DNA of 64,000 nt from an uncultured Poribacteria bacterium. GTDB taxonomy: Bacteria > Poribacteria > WGA-4E > WGA-3G. The position numbers were made by a program, and so were the translations under genes. The stretch is taken from the NCBI GenBank assembly GCA_951813545.1, contig OX638352.1, positions 2,930,835 to 2,994,834 of the forward strand, read 5' to 3'. Below are positions 8,434 through 18,000 of this stretch, piece after piece; position 1 is the first letter of the stretch; each line of letters begins with the position of its first letter. The notes below the pieces were generated by a model. That model was not told the origin of the DNA and made no database searches. It saw only the letters and a list, made by a program, of their open reading frames with translations.

Positions 8434-9507
8434 TTATCTTTCGTAAATGGGCAAGAGACGATAGTTCAACGCCAAGGCGAGGATAGCCATCCCTGTCCCG
8501 TAGGTTCTGCCGTGGGAACTCGCGAAGCTGCCGTCTTCTGCCTGCATTTTTTGGAGCCGCTCGATAGTTCTTTGATTCCAAGCGTTCCACGCCTCAAAGT
8601 CGCTTTGAAACAGTGCCTGCGCCATATAATAGAGATTATAGAACGGATGTCCAGTGCTGCGAGAATCAATCCGACGCTTGATGAATTCAGAAGCAGCTTT
8701 GTATTCAGGGGTGTCTTTTCTTTTCGCAATCGCATAAATCAGGACTCCGATTGCTGATCGAGTGAGCCCACCGCCATGGCTGCTCGTCATCTGGTACGTC
8801 ACACTTCCATCCTGCATTGTGTGGGTCTGGAAAAAACTCACCGCTTTGTCAACCGCTTCGTTGGGAATCTCAATACCGGCGTTTCGTGCACCGAGTAAGC
8901 CCATCAATACGGTTCCAGCCACGGTTGTGTCGGCATCTTGGGATTCCGGGGAATAACGCCAAGCCCCCCACGGATTCTTCTTTTGTGCGGTCAACGAAGA
9001 ACGCACCGCCAATTCCACCGCCTCGCCGAGCGTACGCCGCCGTTCGGGAGGAAGGTCACTTCCTTCCCAAAGGAGTCGTTCGCTGACTGCACCATACGCT
9101 TCGGACAGTGCCAACAGTGCAAAACCGTGTTGGTACATGGATCCGTGTCCGCCCCAGTGTCCACCGATGTACCCCGTTTTGGCATCCTGATTGCTGATGA
9201 TATTGCGCAAGGCTTTACGGATGTTCGTGGCATAAGGACCAAAGTCCGGATCTTCGCCACTCGCCATCAATGCCATGACACAAATCCCTGTTACGCCGGG
9301 TCCACCTCCAGCCCCTGACCAGCTCCCGTCCGCCACTTGCGTGTTCGCGAGATAGCGCAAACCGCGATCGTTGATGATACGGACTGCCGCAGGGACACCG
9401 GTACCATAGCGGAGAGCGGAATCCTGGGCATAAGTCAACTCAACTGAAAATGTGGTCAGCATCATTAGAAAACTGGAAAACCCGATAATGCATGTGTATT
9501 TATTCAT
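8434..9507 (-). CDS. Exported squalene-cyclase/prenyltransferase-fold protein
   Basis: The 357-residue protein has a signal peptide (residues 1-27, ending TYAQ). It then carries alpha/alpha-toroid repeats of the prenyltransferase and squalene-oxidase type: LANTQVADGSWSG (about 55), GYIGGHWGGHGSMYQHGFALLALSEAYG (about 118-145), WGAWRYSPESQDADTTVAGTVLMGL (about 185) and MQAEDGSFASSHGRTYGTGMAILAL (about 325-350). QDGSW-type motifs are present, but I see no clear DXDD catalytic motif of true triterpene cyclases. Export also argues against isoprenoid cyclisation. Such proteins sit beside MoxR/VWA genes in Planctomycetes, where their role is unknown. The ribosome-binding site GGAG precedes the ATG by seven bases. 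Confidence 0.82.
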   Translation of the reverse strand: MNKYTCIIGFSSFLMMLTTFSVELTYAQDSALRYGTGVPAAVRIINDRGLRYLANTQVADGSWSGAGGGPGVTGICVMALMASGEDPDFGPYATNIRKALRNIISNQDAKTGYIGGHWGGHGSMYQHGFALLALSEAYGAVSERLLWEGSDLPPERRRTLGEAVELAVRSSLTAQKKNPWGAWRYSPESQDADTTVAGTVLMGLLGARNAGIEIPNEAVDKAVSFFQTHTMQDGSVTYQMTSSHGGGLTRSAIGVLIYAIAKRKDTPEYKAASEFIKRRIDSRSTGHPFYNLYYMAQALFQSDFEAWNAWNQRTIERLQKMQAEDGSFASSHGRTYGTGMAILALALNYRLLPIYER

Positions 9508-9542
9508 CAGAAATCTCCAACTTTTTTTGTATCTCTCGATGA

Positions 9543-10292
9543 CTATCTTCCTTCCATCGGCTCGCCGCCTTCACCTTGAAAACCAGCGCGCATAAATGTT
9601 ACCATTTCCTGCTGCCAAGGACTCAACCTTTTGTCATCTACCCGTTGCAGAAGGATGAAATCTATATAATCCTGAAGCTGCGTTTCAGTCAAGTGTCTGG
9701 CAAATGCTGCCCTGCAATCGGAGTGTGACAATAACCCCGTGAGCAACCCAATGCTGCCCTCTTGTCCTGTCGTTGCGAATTCACTCACGTCCCGATTCAT
9801 CTGTTCCAGTGCAGTATTGAGTGTTTCGTGAATTGACTGACGGAGTGCCTCAATAACCGGCTCTTTGAGGTTGTAACGCTCACCAATGTTTTCAGCGACG
9901 TGTCGAATTAAGCCTTCAGTCCACTGCTTCTCAGTATTGCTTTTTGTCGCCATTCTGAGGGGAACGAAATGGTCACCGCCATTAACGACTGTAACCGGTT
10001 TACCGTGTCTTTCCAGGTAGCCTCTTTTAAAGATACTGATGAGATAACGTCCTGCAGGAAGATTAGCACGTTTATATTCGCCATTGGCATCCGTCGTTGC
10101 TGTCCATTCTTTGCCACTCTGAGCAATAATCTTGACTGTAACGCCTTCAATGGGGTTCTGTGCGTGGGTGGTGTCGGTAATTGTGCCTCGGAGCGTACCA
10201 CCATTTGCCGCCTGATTCTGCGCGAAGCCAACAACAGCGAACATACTGACACAAGCAGTGACTATTAATAACACAAAACTAAAGCGAATCAT
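9543..10292 (-). CDS. Exported protein with carboxypeptidase-regulatory-like domain (short paralogue)
   Basis: This 249-residue protein has a signal peptide ending FAQN. An immunoglobulin-like carboxypeptidase regulatory domain follows at about 32-110: GTLRGTITDTTHAQNPIEGVTVKI, WTATTDANGEYKRANLPAGRYLISI. The rest is a helical domain with the motif LTETQLQDYIDFILLQR. It is the shortest of three tandem paralogues. It keeps their N-terminal part and their last segment (SPWQQEMVTFMRAGF, compare TPWQQGEFERVF) but lacks about 320 internal residues. It is probably an envelope component of the neighbouring MoxR/VWA cluster; function unknown. Confidence 0.8.
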   Translation of the reverse strand: MIRFSFVLLIVTACVSMFAVVGFAQNQAANGGTLRGTITDTTHAQNPIEGVTVKIIAQSGKEWTATTDANGEYKRANLPAGRYLISIFKRGYLERHGKPVTVVNGGDHFVPLRMATKSNTEKQWTEGLIRHVAENIGERYNLKEPVIEALRQSIHETLNTALEQMNRDVSEFATTGQEGSIGLLTGLLSHSDCRAAFARHLTETQLQDYIDFILLQRVDDKRLSPWQQEMVTFMRAGFQGEGGEPMEGR

Positions 10293-10313
10293 CTATTTTT
10301 ATCCTTTTCACAA

Positions 10314-12029
10314 TCATTGCCCCCACATCATTGGAGCGAACACACGTTCAAACTCACCCTGCTGCCAAGGTGTCAGGATTTCAAAGTTTCTCGCCTGTCG
10401 GAAAAGTTGGAAAAACATAAACTCCGCCGGTTTACTCCCACTATATGGAACAGGAGCCAAGTGTGATACTGCCATTTCTAACTGTTCCCGTTGTGAATCG
10501 CTTAAAAGGAGCTGCGTGTCCATGCACGCTACCGTTATATCACGCAGAGCCTGTAGACGCAAAGCCTCTCTCTCTGCTTGGTGTGCCTTATACTGTGCAA
10601 ACGCCTCTTTAGAAAGAACGTCCTTGATAGCCTGTTGGTAGAGGGGATGCTTCGTAATGTCGGAAGCACTGGTCTCATGCCTTTTGTTTATATCTTCCTC
10701 TTCCCATAAATCCTCTCTCATAACTTGGAGTCTTACAGCAGCTTGCTCGCGAGTCATTTCACCAGCCTCAACCGACTTCATGAATCTCGCTTCAAGCTCT
10801 TGGAAAATTTGCTCACAATCTCCATCTTCGGATTCAAAATCCTGTTGCACTGTGCCTTTGGCGGCAAGTGCCAAACGCCGAGCAGCACCCTCGTTGAGAG
10901 GTCCCAAGAGTTCGGTATGCGCTGCGAGTTTAGCCTCAGCAATCCACTTCATGCGTTCTTCAGATTCGGTTGTATTGTTTCCGATCTGAATGCTCCTCTT
11001 TCGCACGCCAACGGTTTCTTCATCTACCTTGTCAGCTCCGACCGCCTTCCTGCGAATAAACATAGGTCTTTTCTCCGCGTCCACTTTATCAACCACTCCC
11101 AGCCAAAGTTTGGACTGTGCATCGCCCAAGACCTCGTTCAGAGAGACTTTCAGTCTATCGTGCGCCAGATTTACTGCCTCCCGTGAACCGATCCCTAAGG
11201 TGCCCATTGCGTTCGGAAAGGCTTCGTTCTCTGTTGCGTCAAGTAACGATTGCATGACCTTCCGTCGTTGATCTGCTGTCAAACTGAGTGCCTTGTCGAG
11301 TGCGACCGTTATTCGACGAGCAACCGCCTGCTGATTTCGCTGCTGTCGCGCCGCTGTGAAATCCAAATAATCTTGAAGCTGCGTCTCGCTCAGATGCTTA
11401 GCCAATGCAGCCTTGCAAATCGGATGCGATAATAACACTTCAAGTAATCCCATGTTCCCGTTTCTTGATGCTTTGAGGAAGGCACCCAGTCCACTAAACC
11501 GCCCCGGTGTCCTCTCAAGTGAATCGAGAATTGACCGATGAAGTGCTTTGACAGCTGCCTTGTCCAAATCATAACGCTCACCGACACTCTCAGAAACGCG
11601 CTGAATCAAGGACCTAATTTGCCTGACCACAGCATCCATTCCTTCCGGTCGTACTGCCAACAATTGCTCAATATTGCCCTTTTCAGCCATCTTGAGCGGG
11701 ACGAAGTAAGCACCACCATTAAGAATCATCATAGGTTTACGAGGCGGACCTTGATATCCCTCTTTAAATGCACTGATGAGGTAGCGATCTGTGGGGATAC
11801 CGGTGCATTCATAATTGCCGTTGGCATCCGTTTTTGCTGTCCATTCCTTGCCGCTGCGTCCGGCAATTTTGACCTCAACACCTTCAATCGGATTCTGCAC
11901 TGCGGTTGTGTCAGTAATTTGTCCGCGGAGAATCCCACCAGTCGTAGGTTTATCTTGCGCGAAGACGATACCAGCGGACATAACGTTGATACAAATCACT
12001 GCTATTAACACAAAACGCAAACGAGTCAT
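10314..12029 (-). CDS. Exported protein with carboxypeptidase-regulatory-like domain (paralogue 2)
   Basis: The 571-residue protein has a signal peptide (ends IVFAQD) and a regulatory-like beta-sandwich at 32-110 (GILRGQITDTTAVQNPIEGVEVKI, WTAKTDANGNYECTGIPTDRYLISAF). A long, mostly helical, charged region follows, with LSETQLQDYLDFTAARQQRNQQAVARR near 215-240 and LTADQRRKVMQSLLDA near 255. The C-terminus FEILTPWQQGEFERVFAPMMWGQ is nearly the same as in paralogue 3. GGAGG lies about ten bases before the ATG. It is in tandem with its paralogues, which suggests gene duplication. No enzyme motif is visible. Confidence 0.8.
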   Translation of the reverse strand: MTRLRFVLIAVICINVMSAGIVFAQDKPTTGGILRGQITDTTAVQNPIEGVEVKIAGRSGKEWTAKTDANGNYECTGIPTDRYLISAFKEGYQGPPRKPMMILNGGAYFVPLKMAEKGNIEQLLAVRPEGMDAVVRQIRSLIQRVSESVGERYDLDKAAVKALHRSILDSLERTPGRFSGLGAFLKASRNGNMGLLEVLLSHPICKAALAKHLSETQLQDYLDFTAARQQRNQQAVARRITVALDKALSLTADQRRKVMQSLLDATENEAFPNAMGTLGIGSREAVNLAHDRLKVSLNEVLGDAQSKLWLGVVDKVDAEKRPMFIRRKAVGADKVDEETVGVRKRSIQIGNNTTESEERMKWIAEAKLAAHTELLGPLNEGAARRLALAAKGTVQQDFESEDGDCEQIFQELEARFMKSVEAGEMTREQAAVRLQVMREDLWEEEDINKRHETSASDITKHPLYQQAIKDVLSKEAFAQYKAHQAEREALRLQALRDITVACMDTQLLLSDSQREQLEMAVSHLAPVPYSGSKPAEFMFFQLFRQARNFEILTPWQQGEFERVFAPMMWGQ

Positions 12030-12176
12030 CTATTCTGATCCTCCTTATACCATTTCTGAAAGTAAATATCACATTGTTAACTTTTTGAAGAACTGGGTCC
12101 ACGGTGGCACAGGAAACTAACAGCCTATGCTACAGGTTTTCCATTAAAGTGTATTCAATTAGAAATGGTATTACAA

Positions 12177-13919
12177 TCATCTCCGCCACATCATTGGACC
12201 GAACACGCGTTCAAACTCACCCTGCTGCCAAGGTGTCAGGATTTCAAAGTTTACTGTCTGTGGGAAAAGTTGGAAAAACATAAACTCCGCTGGTTTCTCC
12301 TCCTTAAGCGGACCGGGGACCAATTGCGATGCTGCCGTTTCTAACGCTTCCCGCTGTGTATCGTCCAAAAGCAGCTGCGTATCCATGCACGCTACCACCA
12401 AATCACGCAGTGCTTGTTGATGCCAAACTTCTCTTTCCGCTTGGTCCGTGCTATACTGTGCAAACGCCTCTTCAGAAAGCACATCTTTGATCGCCTGTTG
12501 GTACATCGGATGATCCGTAATGTTGATATTCGTCCCTTCATCTCCCCACAATTCATCCATTGCTTCGTGAGTTTTGTCTTGGGCTTCAGTGTACTGTTGT
12601 GCTACACCTTTAGCGACAAGTGCCAAACGCCGCGCAGCACGTTCATCAAGAGAACCTAACAATTCGGTATGCGCAACAAGTTTGGCTTCGGCGATTTCCA
12701 TCATTTGCTCTGAAGATGCCGCTGTGCCTGCGTTAAGTTCAATCCAAGGTTGCAGTCTCCCTGGCGGGTCAATCATTACTTCATTAATCACTATTTTAGT
12801 TTCTTTCTCTATTATTTTGACAGGCTCGGCCCCCTTCTTGCGGATAAACGGACGCTTTTTGTCTGGGACCTCAACTTTTTTCTTATCTACTTTCTCATTC
12901 TCGACTGCCACCTTGACCTCGGCTCTGGGCATGAAAAAAACTTTACGCGCTCTGTTCGCGTTTGTGTTAACCAATCCTTGCCAAACCTTGAACTGTGCCT
13001 CACTCAAGAAGGCCTCCAGAGAAACTTTCAACCTATAGGGCACCAAATGTATCGCTTGATGCGAACTGATCCGTAAAGTACTCATTGAGACGGGGAAGGC
13101 TTCATTCCGCGTTGCACCACGCAGCACCTTCACAATTTTTTCGCGTTGATCTGCCGTCAAACTCAGTTCTTTGTCGATTAACATTGTTAGTCGACGAGCG
13201 ACCACCTGTAGGTCCCGCTGCTGTCGTGCTTCTGTGAAGTCCAAATAATCCTGAAGCTGCGCCGCGCTCAAGTGTTCAGCAAACGCTGCCTTGCAATCGG
13301 GCTGCGACAATAACATTTTGAGTAACGGTACATTTACTCTGTGGAAGGTAATCAGACCGCCAACCTGCGCCAGCATCCCGTCAATTGAATTAAGCATGGA
13401 CTGATAAAGTGATTTAACAACTACCTCGTCCAGATTGTAACGCTCACCCATACTTTCAGCCATACCTTGGAGTAAGGACCCAATTTGCTGCTTGATTCGC
13501 TGTTTGATGACTATGTCCACTTCTGGTTGCACTTCAAATTGCACTTCAAAGAAAGGCTTGATATTGCCATTTTTAGCCATTTTGAGCGGAATGAAGTGGT
13601 CACCACCCTCAACGATGGTAACAGGTTTCCCAATGCGCTTGTCGTATCCGTCTTTAGATATGCTAATCAGGTAACGTCCGGTGGGAAGCCCAGCGTGTTT
13701 GTAATTGCCATCCGCATCTGTCTTTGTTGTCCATTCCTTGCCGCCATCTCGGACAACAATCTTGACTTCAACGCCTTCAATGGGGTTCTGCGCTGGCGTT
13801 ACGTCAGTAATCTGTCCTCGAACGGTTCCACCGTTCGTAGCGTCGTCCTGTGCAAAGGCAATACCGAACGACAGACTGCCACAAGCAACAACTATTAACA
13901 CGAATCGTAAATGAATCAT
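12177..13919 (-). CDS. Exported protein with carboxypeptidase-regulatory-like domain (paralogue 3)
   Basis: The 580-residue protein has the same plan as the two genes downstream: a signal peptide (ends IAFAQD), a regulatory-like domain at about 30-110 (GTVRGQITDVTPAQNPIEGVEVKI, TGRYLISISKDGYDKR), then a helical part with LSAAQLQDYLDFTEARQQRDLQ and LTADQREKIVKVLRG. A Lys/Glu/Val-rich insert (about 340-400) is unique to this copy. I chose the ATG at 13919 over one eight codons upstream because AGGAGGG lies eight bases before it and the N-terminus then matches the paralogues. Function unknown. Confidence 0.8.
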   Translation of the reverse strand: MIHLRFVLIVVACGSLSFGIAFAQDDATNGGTVRGQITDVTPAQNPIEGVEVKIVVRDGGKEWTTKTDADGNYKHAGLPTGRYLISISKDGYDKRIGKPVTIVEGGDHFIPLKMAKNGNIKPFFEVQFEVQPEVDIVIKQRIKQQIGSLLQGMAESMGERYNLDEVVVKSLYQSMLNSIDGMLAQVGGLITFHRVNVPLLKMLLSQPDCKAAFAEHLSAAQLQDYLDFTEARQQRDLQVVARRLTMLIDKELSLTADQREKIVKVLRGATRNEAFPVSMSTLRISSHQAIHLVPYRLKVSLEAFLSEAQFKVWQGLVNTNANRARKVFFMPRAEVKVAVENEKVDKKKVEVPDKKRPFIRKKGAEPVKIIEKETKIVINEVMIDPPGRLQPWIELNAGTAASSEQMMEIAEAKLVAHTELLGSLDERAARRLALVAKGVAQQYTEAQDKTHEAMDELWGDEGTNINITDHPMYQQAIKDVLSEEAFAQYSTDQAEREVWHQQALRDLVVACMDTQLLLDDTQREALETAASQLVPGPLKEEKPAEFMFFQLFPQTVNFEILTPWQQGEFERVFGPMMWRR

Positions 13920-13989
13920 CTGTTCAACCCTCCTTATGATCACTTTTTTTCCATTCTCAGAGCGAACTCATATTTTGCTCGTAACTTTA

Positions 13990-14110
13990 AAGTAAAATCT
14001 ACAATGCGCTACATACTGATAGAATGGCGAGGTTACAAACCTCGCCAGCGAAAAGGTGTCCTTCTGATAGAACGGCGGGGTTACAAACCCCGTCAGGGAA
14101 GAGGGGCCTT
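13990..14110. repeat. MITE-like remnant with two GC-rich hairpins
   Basis: The AAAGTAAAATCTACAAT end resembles the left end of the elements at 34112 and 44512. Two direct repeats follow, each holding a hairpin: GGCGAGG/CCTCGCC at 14026-14046 and GGCGGGG/CCCCGTC at 14074-14094, both with the loop TTACAAA. No matching right end is visible. It lies directly downstream of the glycosidase-like gene and could end its transcript. Confidence 0.6.
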
Positions 14111-15058
14111 TTAGTGCTCGCTGATTGTAGCCAAACCGGTCTGCCACTCCTGACCCTTCTTGCCCGCATAGAGCATGGCGTAGGTGTCACTGATTTCAAA
14201 AATCTGACCCGTCAACACGCCATCGCAATCAAACGCATCAGGGTCGTCCGACGGTGCAAATATAGGGTTGTAAGGGTTCGGCTCGAAGGTCTGGAAATCA
14301 CGCGTCCGCACATGCCCGATCCGCCAGACTTCGCTATCAAAGCCACCGTAGAGAATATGGAAGTATTGTGGTCCCTTGAACAACTCGGTCTCACGAACGG
14401 CTCGACTGTCCCATGCCTGCCCACTCCCTGTGAAAACCGGGTTGGCAGGGTTTTTTGTGACTGATGCTGGATTACTTGTCGGTGCTGTCGCATGACACAT
14501 CGTCAACCCCTCTCCGAACGAACGCGTCGCCTTCCCGGTATAAACGATGTGAATTGTGTCATTCTCTATAGCAACCGAAGGGTGTGTTGAGCCGTGCCGT
14601 TCGTGTTCGGTATCCGCAGGAATGACAGGCGTACGCTGGACGCGCCGCCACTCGCCCAAGTCCCCAGTGCTTACAAGCAAACCTGTCTGTTCAGGTGCCG
14701 TTTTTCCCTTGCCTCGATAGTACATATAGAACTTGCCGTCAGCAGGATTTAGGAACGGGAAAGGATACTCAACAGCTGCGTCATCGAAACCCTCCGCTGA
14801 AGGCTCAAGAATAGGGTTCCGGGCATTCTGTGTGATGTCGGTCAGGTTGCTAACAGGAGCTGTCGCGTGCATTATCAACCAACGAACACCAAGGTCCCGC
14901 TTACACCAGATGTAGTGTACTACCTCATCAACGATAATGGCATGGGTTGCTGCGGCCCAGAGCGGTGGCGGCAGGGAAATGATTGGATTGCCTACCTCAA
15001 TCCTCTTGAAACTGGCGAATACTTCAAAGGGAATAGCACCCTCTCGCTTATCGGTCAT
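14111..15058 (-). CDS. Glycosidase-like five-bladed beta-propeller protein
   Basis: This 315-residue protein has repeats typical of GH43/GH32/GH130-type propellers: RNPILEPSAEGFDDAAVEYPFPFLNPADGKFYMYYRGKGK, THPSVAIENDTIHIVYTGKA, NPVFTGSGQAWDSRAVRETELF and NPIFAPSDDPDAFDCDGVLTGQIFEISDTYAMLYAGKK. Asp and Glu residues in these blades could be catalytic, but I cannot assign them. No signal peptide is seen, which suggests the cytoplasm. AGAGGAAAA precedes the ATG. It lies inside the MoxR/VWA block, downstream of the DUF4175-like gene. It may act on a surface glycan, but its place there may also be accidental. Confidence 0.72.
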   Translation of the reverse strand: MTDKREGAIPFEVFASFKRIEVGNPIISLPPPLWAAATHAIIVDEVVHYIWCKRDLGVRWLIMHATAPVSNLTDITQNARNPILEPSAEGFDDAAVEYPFPFLNPADGKFYMYYRGKGKTAPEQTGLLVSTGDLGEWRRVQRTPVIPADTEHERHGSTHPSVAIENDTIHIVYTGKATRSFGEGLTMCHATAPTSNPASVTKNPANPVFTGSGQAWDSRAVRETELFKGPQYFHILYGGFDSEVWRIGHVRTRDFQTFEPNPYNPIFAPSDDPDAFDCDGVLTGQIFEISDTYAMLYAGKKGQEWQTGLATISEH

Positions 15059-15091
15059 CGGTTTTCCTCTATTTTACGGCACACTATGTAC

Positions 15092-18000
15092 CTACTGCTT
15101 TCCTTCCAAAGTGTCGAAATAAGCATCCAATCCTTGACGAAATTCTTCCGGCAATACGCGTCCTGCTTTGCCAGTTGCCTGCCTTGGTGAGCGGTTTTCG
15201 ATAAAGGCACCGCTACTGTCGTCTCCAACGCCGATGAGCGTCAAAGCGGAAGCGGTGGGTGGTGGGGCAGTTATTATCGTGGGAGCATTCGGAACTCGTC
15301 CGGTTTGGAGTAGAATTTCAATTACTTCTGTTATCGCTGCAATCGCTCTGGGACCGGTATCTGGCTCTGCGAGGATGTCTTCTACCTCGTCCATAACCTC
15401 CGCGGCTTCCAATACTTTCGTGAGCTGTCTTTGGATGAAGGGTTCCTGGGCTGTCGGCAAGAGAGCAATTTGGGCTGCCACTTCGTTGGTATCCTCGGTG
15501 AGCGTGATTTGGGTATCGTACAGTGCGATGCTGCGCTCCCTATATTCATCGGTGCTGAGTGCTTCCTTTGCCTGCTCAAGTTCCCGTGTTTCTTCCCGCA
15601 ACTGGATCTCGCGATTAATGATACGCATCACTTCCACAACTATTTCTGGCGGTAGATTCGGGCGCGTCTGCATTTCCATCTCTTCAGGGGGACCACTTTC
15701 AGGTAAGGGATCTACCAACTGCTCTGCCCAGCGATCCAATGTATCCGCCCAGAATTCCGCTTCAATCGTTGATTCACCGATAAAATTGTTCCTAATCGCT
15801 TTTGCCATGTCCTGCAGCTCGTTTGATACAACAGCGTCCTGCATCTCCGACAGCACACGCGAGAGATTTTCAGAAGGTCGCCGGTCGGTATAAGCGACCA
15901 TGTCTTGCAGGAGCGTAGAGGTGGCTTCAGACTCAGCGATCTCCCGTTCCGCCAACCGCTCCCGATTGGGATGATCCGGCATGGTGCTGTCTTCAGGGCG
16001 GAAACCCTCCAGATTGTTGTTTGCGTCTGCCGCGATGTCGAGCTCATTTCGCAATGAGGCTTTCAAGTGCTCCCGGTGGACCTGCTTCTCCGTTTCCTCT
16101 ATTGCGCTGCCTACAAGACCGAACCCATCCAGATTGTTCAAGTCTACTGCGATGTCAATCTGTCGTCGCGATGCGGCTTTCAAACGCTTCACGAATGTGC
16201 TGTTTTCGAAACCGGTGAGCAATCTGTTCATTTCTTCCGCCAGATTTCCAAAGGCATCCAACAATTCCTGCTGTTCTTTGACCGCCTCCAGGACGAGTTC
16301 CGCTGTCTGAGGTGCTGGTGGTTCCTCCTCGTCATCGTTATCTCTACCACTCCCTTTGAGGGTCGTCGTTGGGATTCCGAGACCACCGACGGTTTGTGGT
16401 GCTTGCCCTGGCGCGTCTTCAGCCTCGTTGAAACCTGATTCAACATCAACGACGAGCGGCGTAGGATTGGCGGGTATATAACCGGGTTCACCCTCTGGTT
16501 GTTTGCTCCGATTCACGACGACACTCTCACCGGGGGTATTTGGATCTTCTGGAATTTCATCTAACCCTTCAGGCGGCTTCTCGCTATCGGGTCCGTATTT
16601 CTCCACCTTTTCCAAGTTGTTAGGTTCACCTGCAGAAGGAGACGGGGGACCTTGGGCTGCCTGATCTCCTTCTGCTGTGGCACCCGAAGGTTCACTTGCG
16701 GGAGGAGATCCAGTAGACTGACCGGGGGCTTCGGCTGCCTGCGCGAGTAAGTCCGCAACAGAGGGCATTCTCTGTCCGGCGATTTCCTCAAGTTGTTGTA
16801 GTATTTCCGCCCACGACTCAAGTTTCTCTGGATCGAATTCATCATTTTTTGTTGCTTCTTTCACCAATCCTGTTCCAAGTTGAACCAGGCTATCAAGTCT
16901 TGCTGCATTGGCACGTTCCGCAGCCGCTTGCTCTTGTATCCTCTTTCGCTGCGCCGGATCGTCAAGTGCTTCGGGTGATAGGCTCCGCAGTTCACGATTG
17001 GTTTGGTACAGTTGTAATTCTTTGTCGTGAACCTCTTGTGCCGCGCCGATCCAAAGTTCCATCTGTTCGACGAGCCACCTGAAATGTTCTGCCGGGGTAA
17101 GCACATGTAGCACAAGTGCGGGTGAACGGACGCGCTCGCGACCGGGCACATAATCCTCGGCGAAGGCGCGCAGGCGTAGGCTCTGTGGACGTACATCTTC
17201 ACGCTCCGCAGAAAATGTGGCAGCAACTGTCATGCTGTCCGCGGTCGGTTTGCCGGAGGATACTGTTTTCTCACCACTGGTAGGATTTGGATTGTGAATT
17301 GCATGCTCGATGCCTTCCCATTCCAAACCGACTTGCTTCACACCAAAGTCGTCCGCTGCTTGAATCTCGAAGGTAAGGACTTCAGTGGAAAGCAGGACTT
17401 GATTGTTCTTGAGTTTGTTAAAACTGACGGTCGGGGACTCATCCTCTTGGACCTCTAATTGTAGCACCTGTGGTTCACGTGCCACAAGCCCAAAGCGATC
17501 GCGCCACGCCAGTTTCATCTCGGTCTGTGTCTCTACACTGATTGGTTGAGTCATCATACGAGCACCGATGACGCTTTGTGGACGACCGTTCAAAGTTGCT
17601 TCAGCGAGTTCGCGTGTCGCGGTGGCTTCCAAAACAGCGGTGCTCCCCTTCAACAAACTGAGTGTTCCACCGCGGACATCCTCCACCAGCGGCTTGCTGC
17701 GTTGCAAATAGGCAGGCAGTTGGACCTTGGCAATAAGCGCAGTCAGCGCGGGACGTAACTTGGGTTCAACTGGGATGGAATGTCGATCATCTCCTACTCG
17801 AAGCGTGAGGTGTCCGTTTTTTGTTTGCGGGGGTATTTGAAATAGGTAAGTCGCGCCATCCCGTTCGGCAACCACCGGAACTTGGTCTGCGTAGCGCGCC
17901 TCACCGGACTCAGGCTTCCACGGTGAATTGTCTTTTAAGCGTGTTTCGACATCAAAGGGTTCGGCATACGGCACCACGCGTAGTTCCGGCGTGTCTTCTA

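Noticed and set aside
8434..9507. True squalene-hopene cyclase for hopanoid synthesis
   Set aside because: The protein is only 357 residues, carries an export signal and lacks a DXDD motif. Real cyclases are about 630 residues and not secreted.
10725..11186. 153-codon plus-strand frame opposite a regulatory-like-domain gene
   Set aside because: Fully antisense to a well-supported gene, with no domain and no ribosome-binding site.
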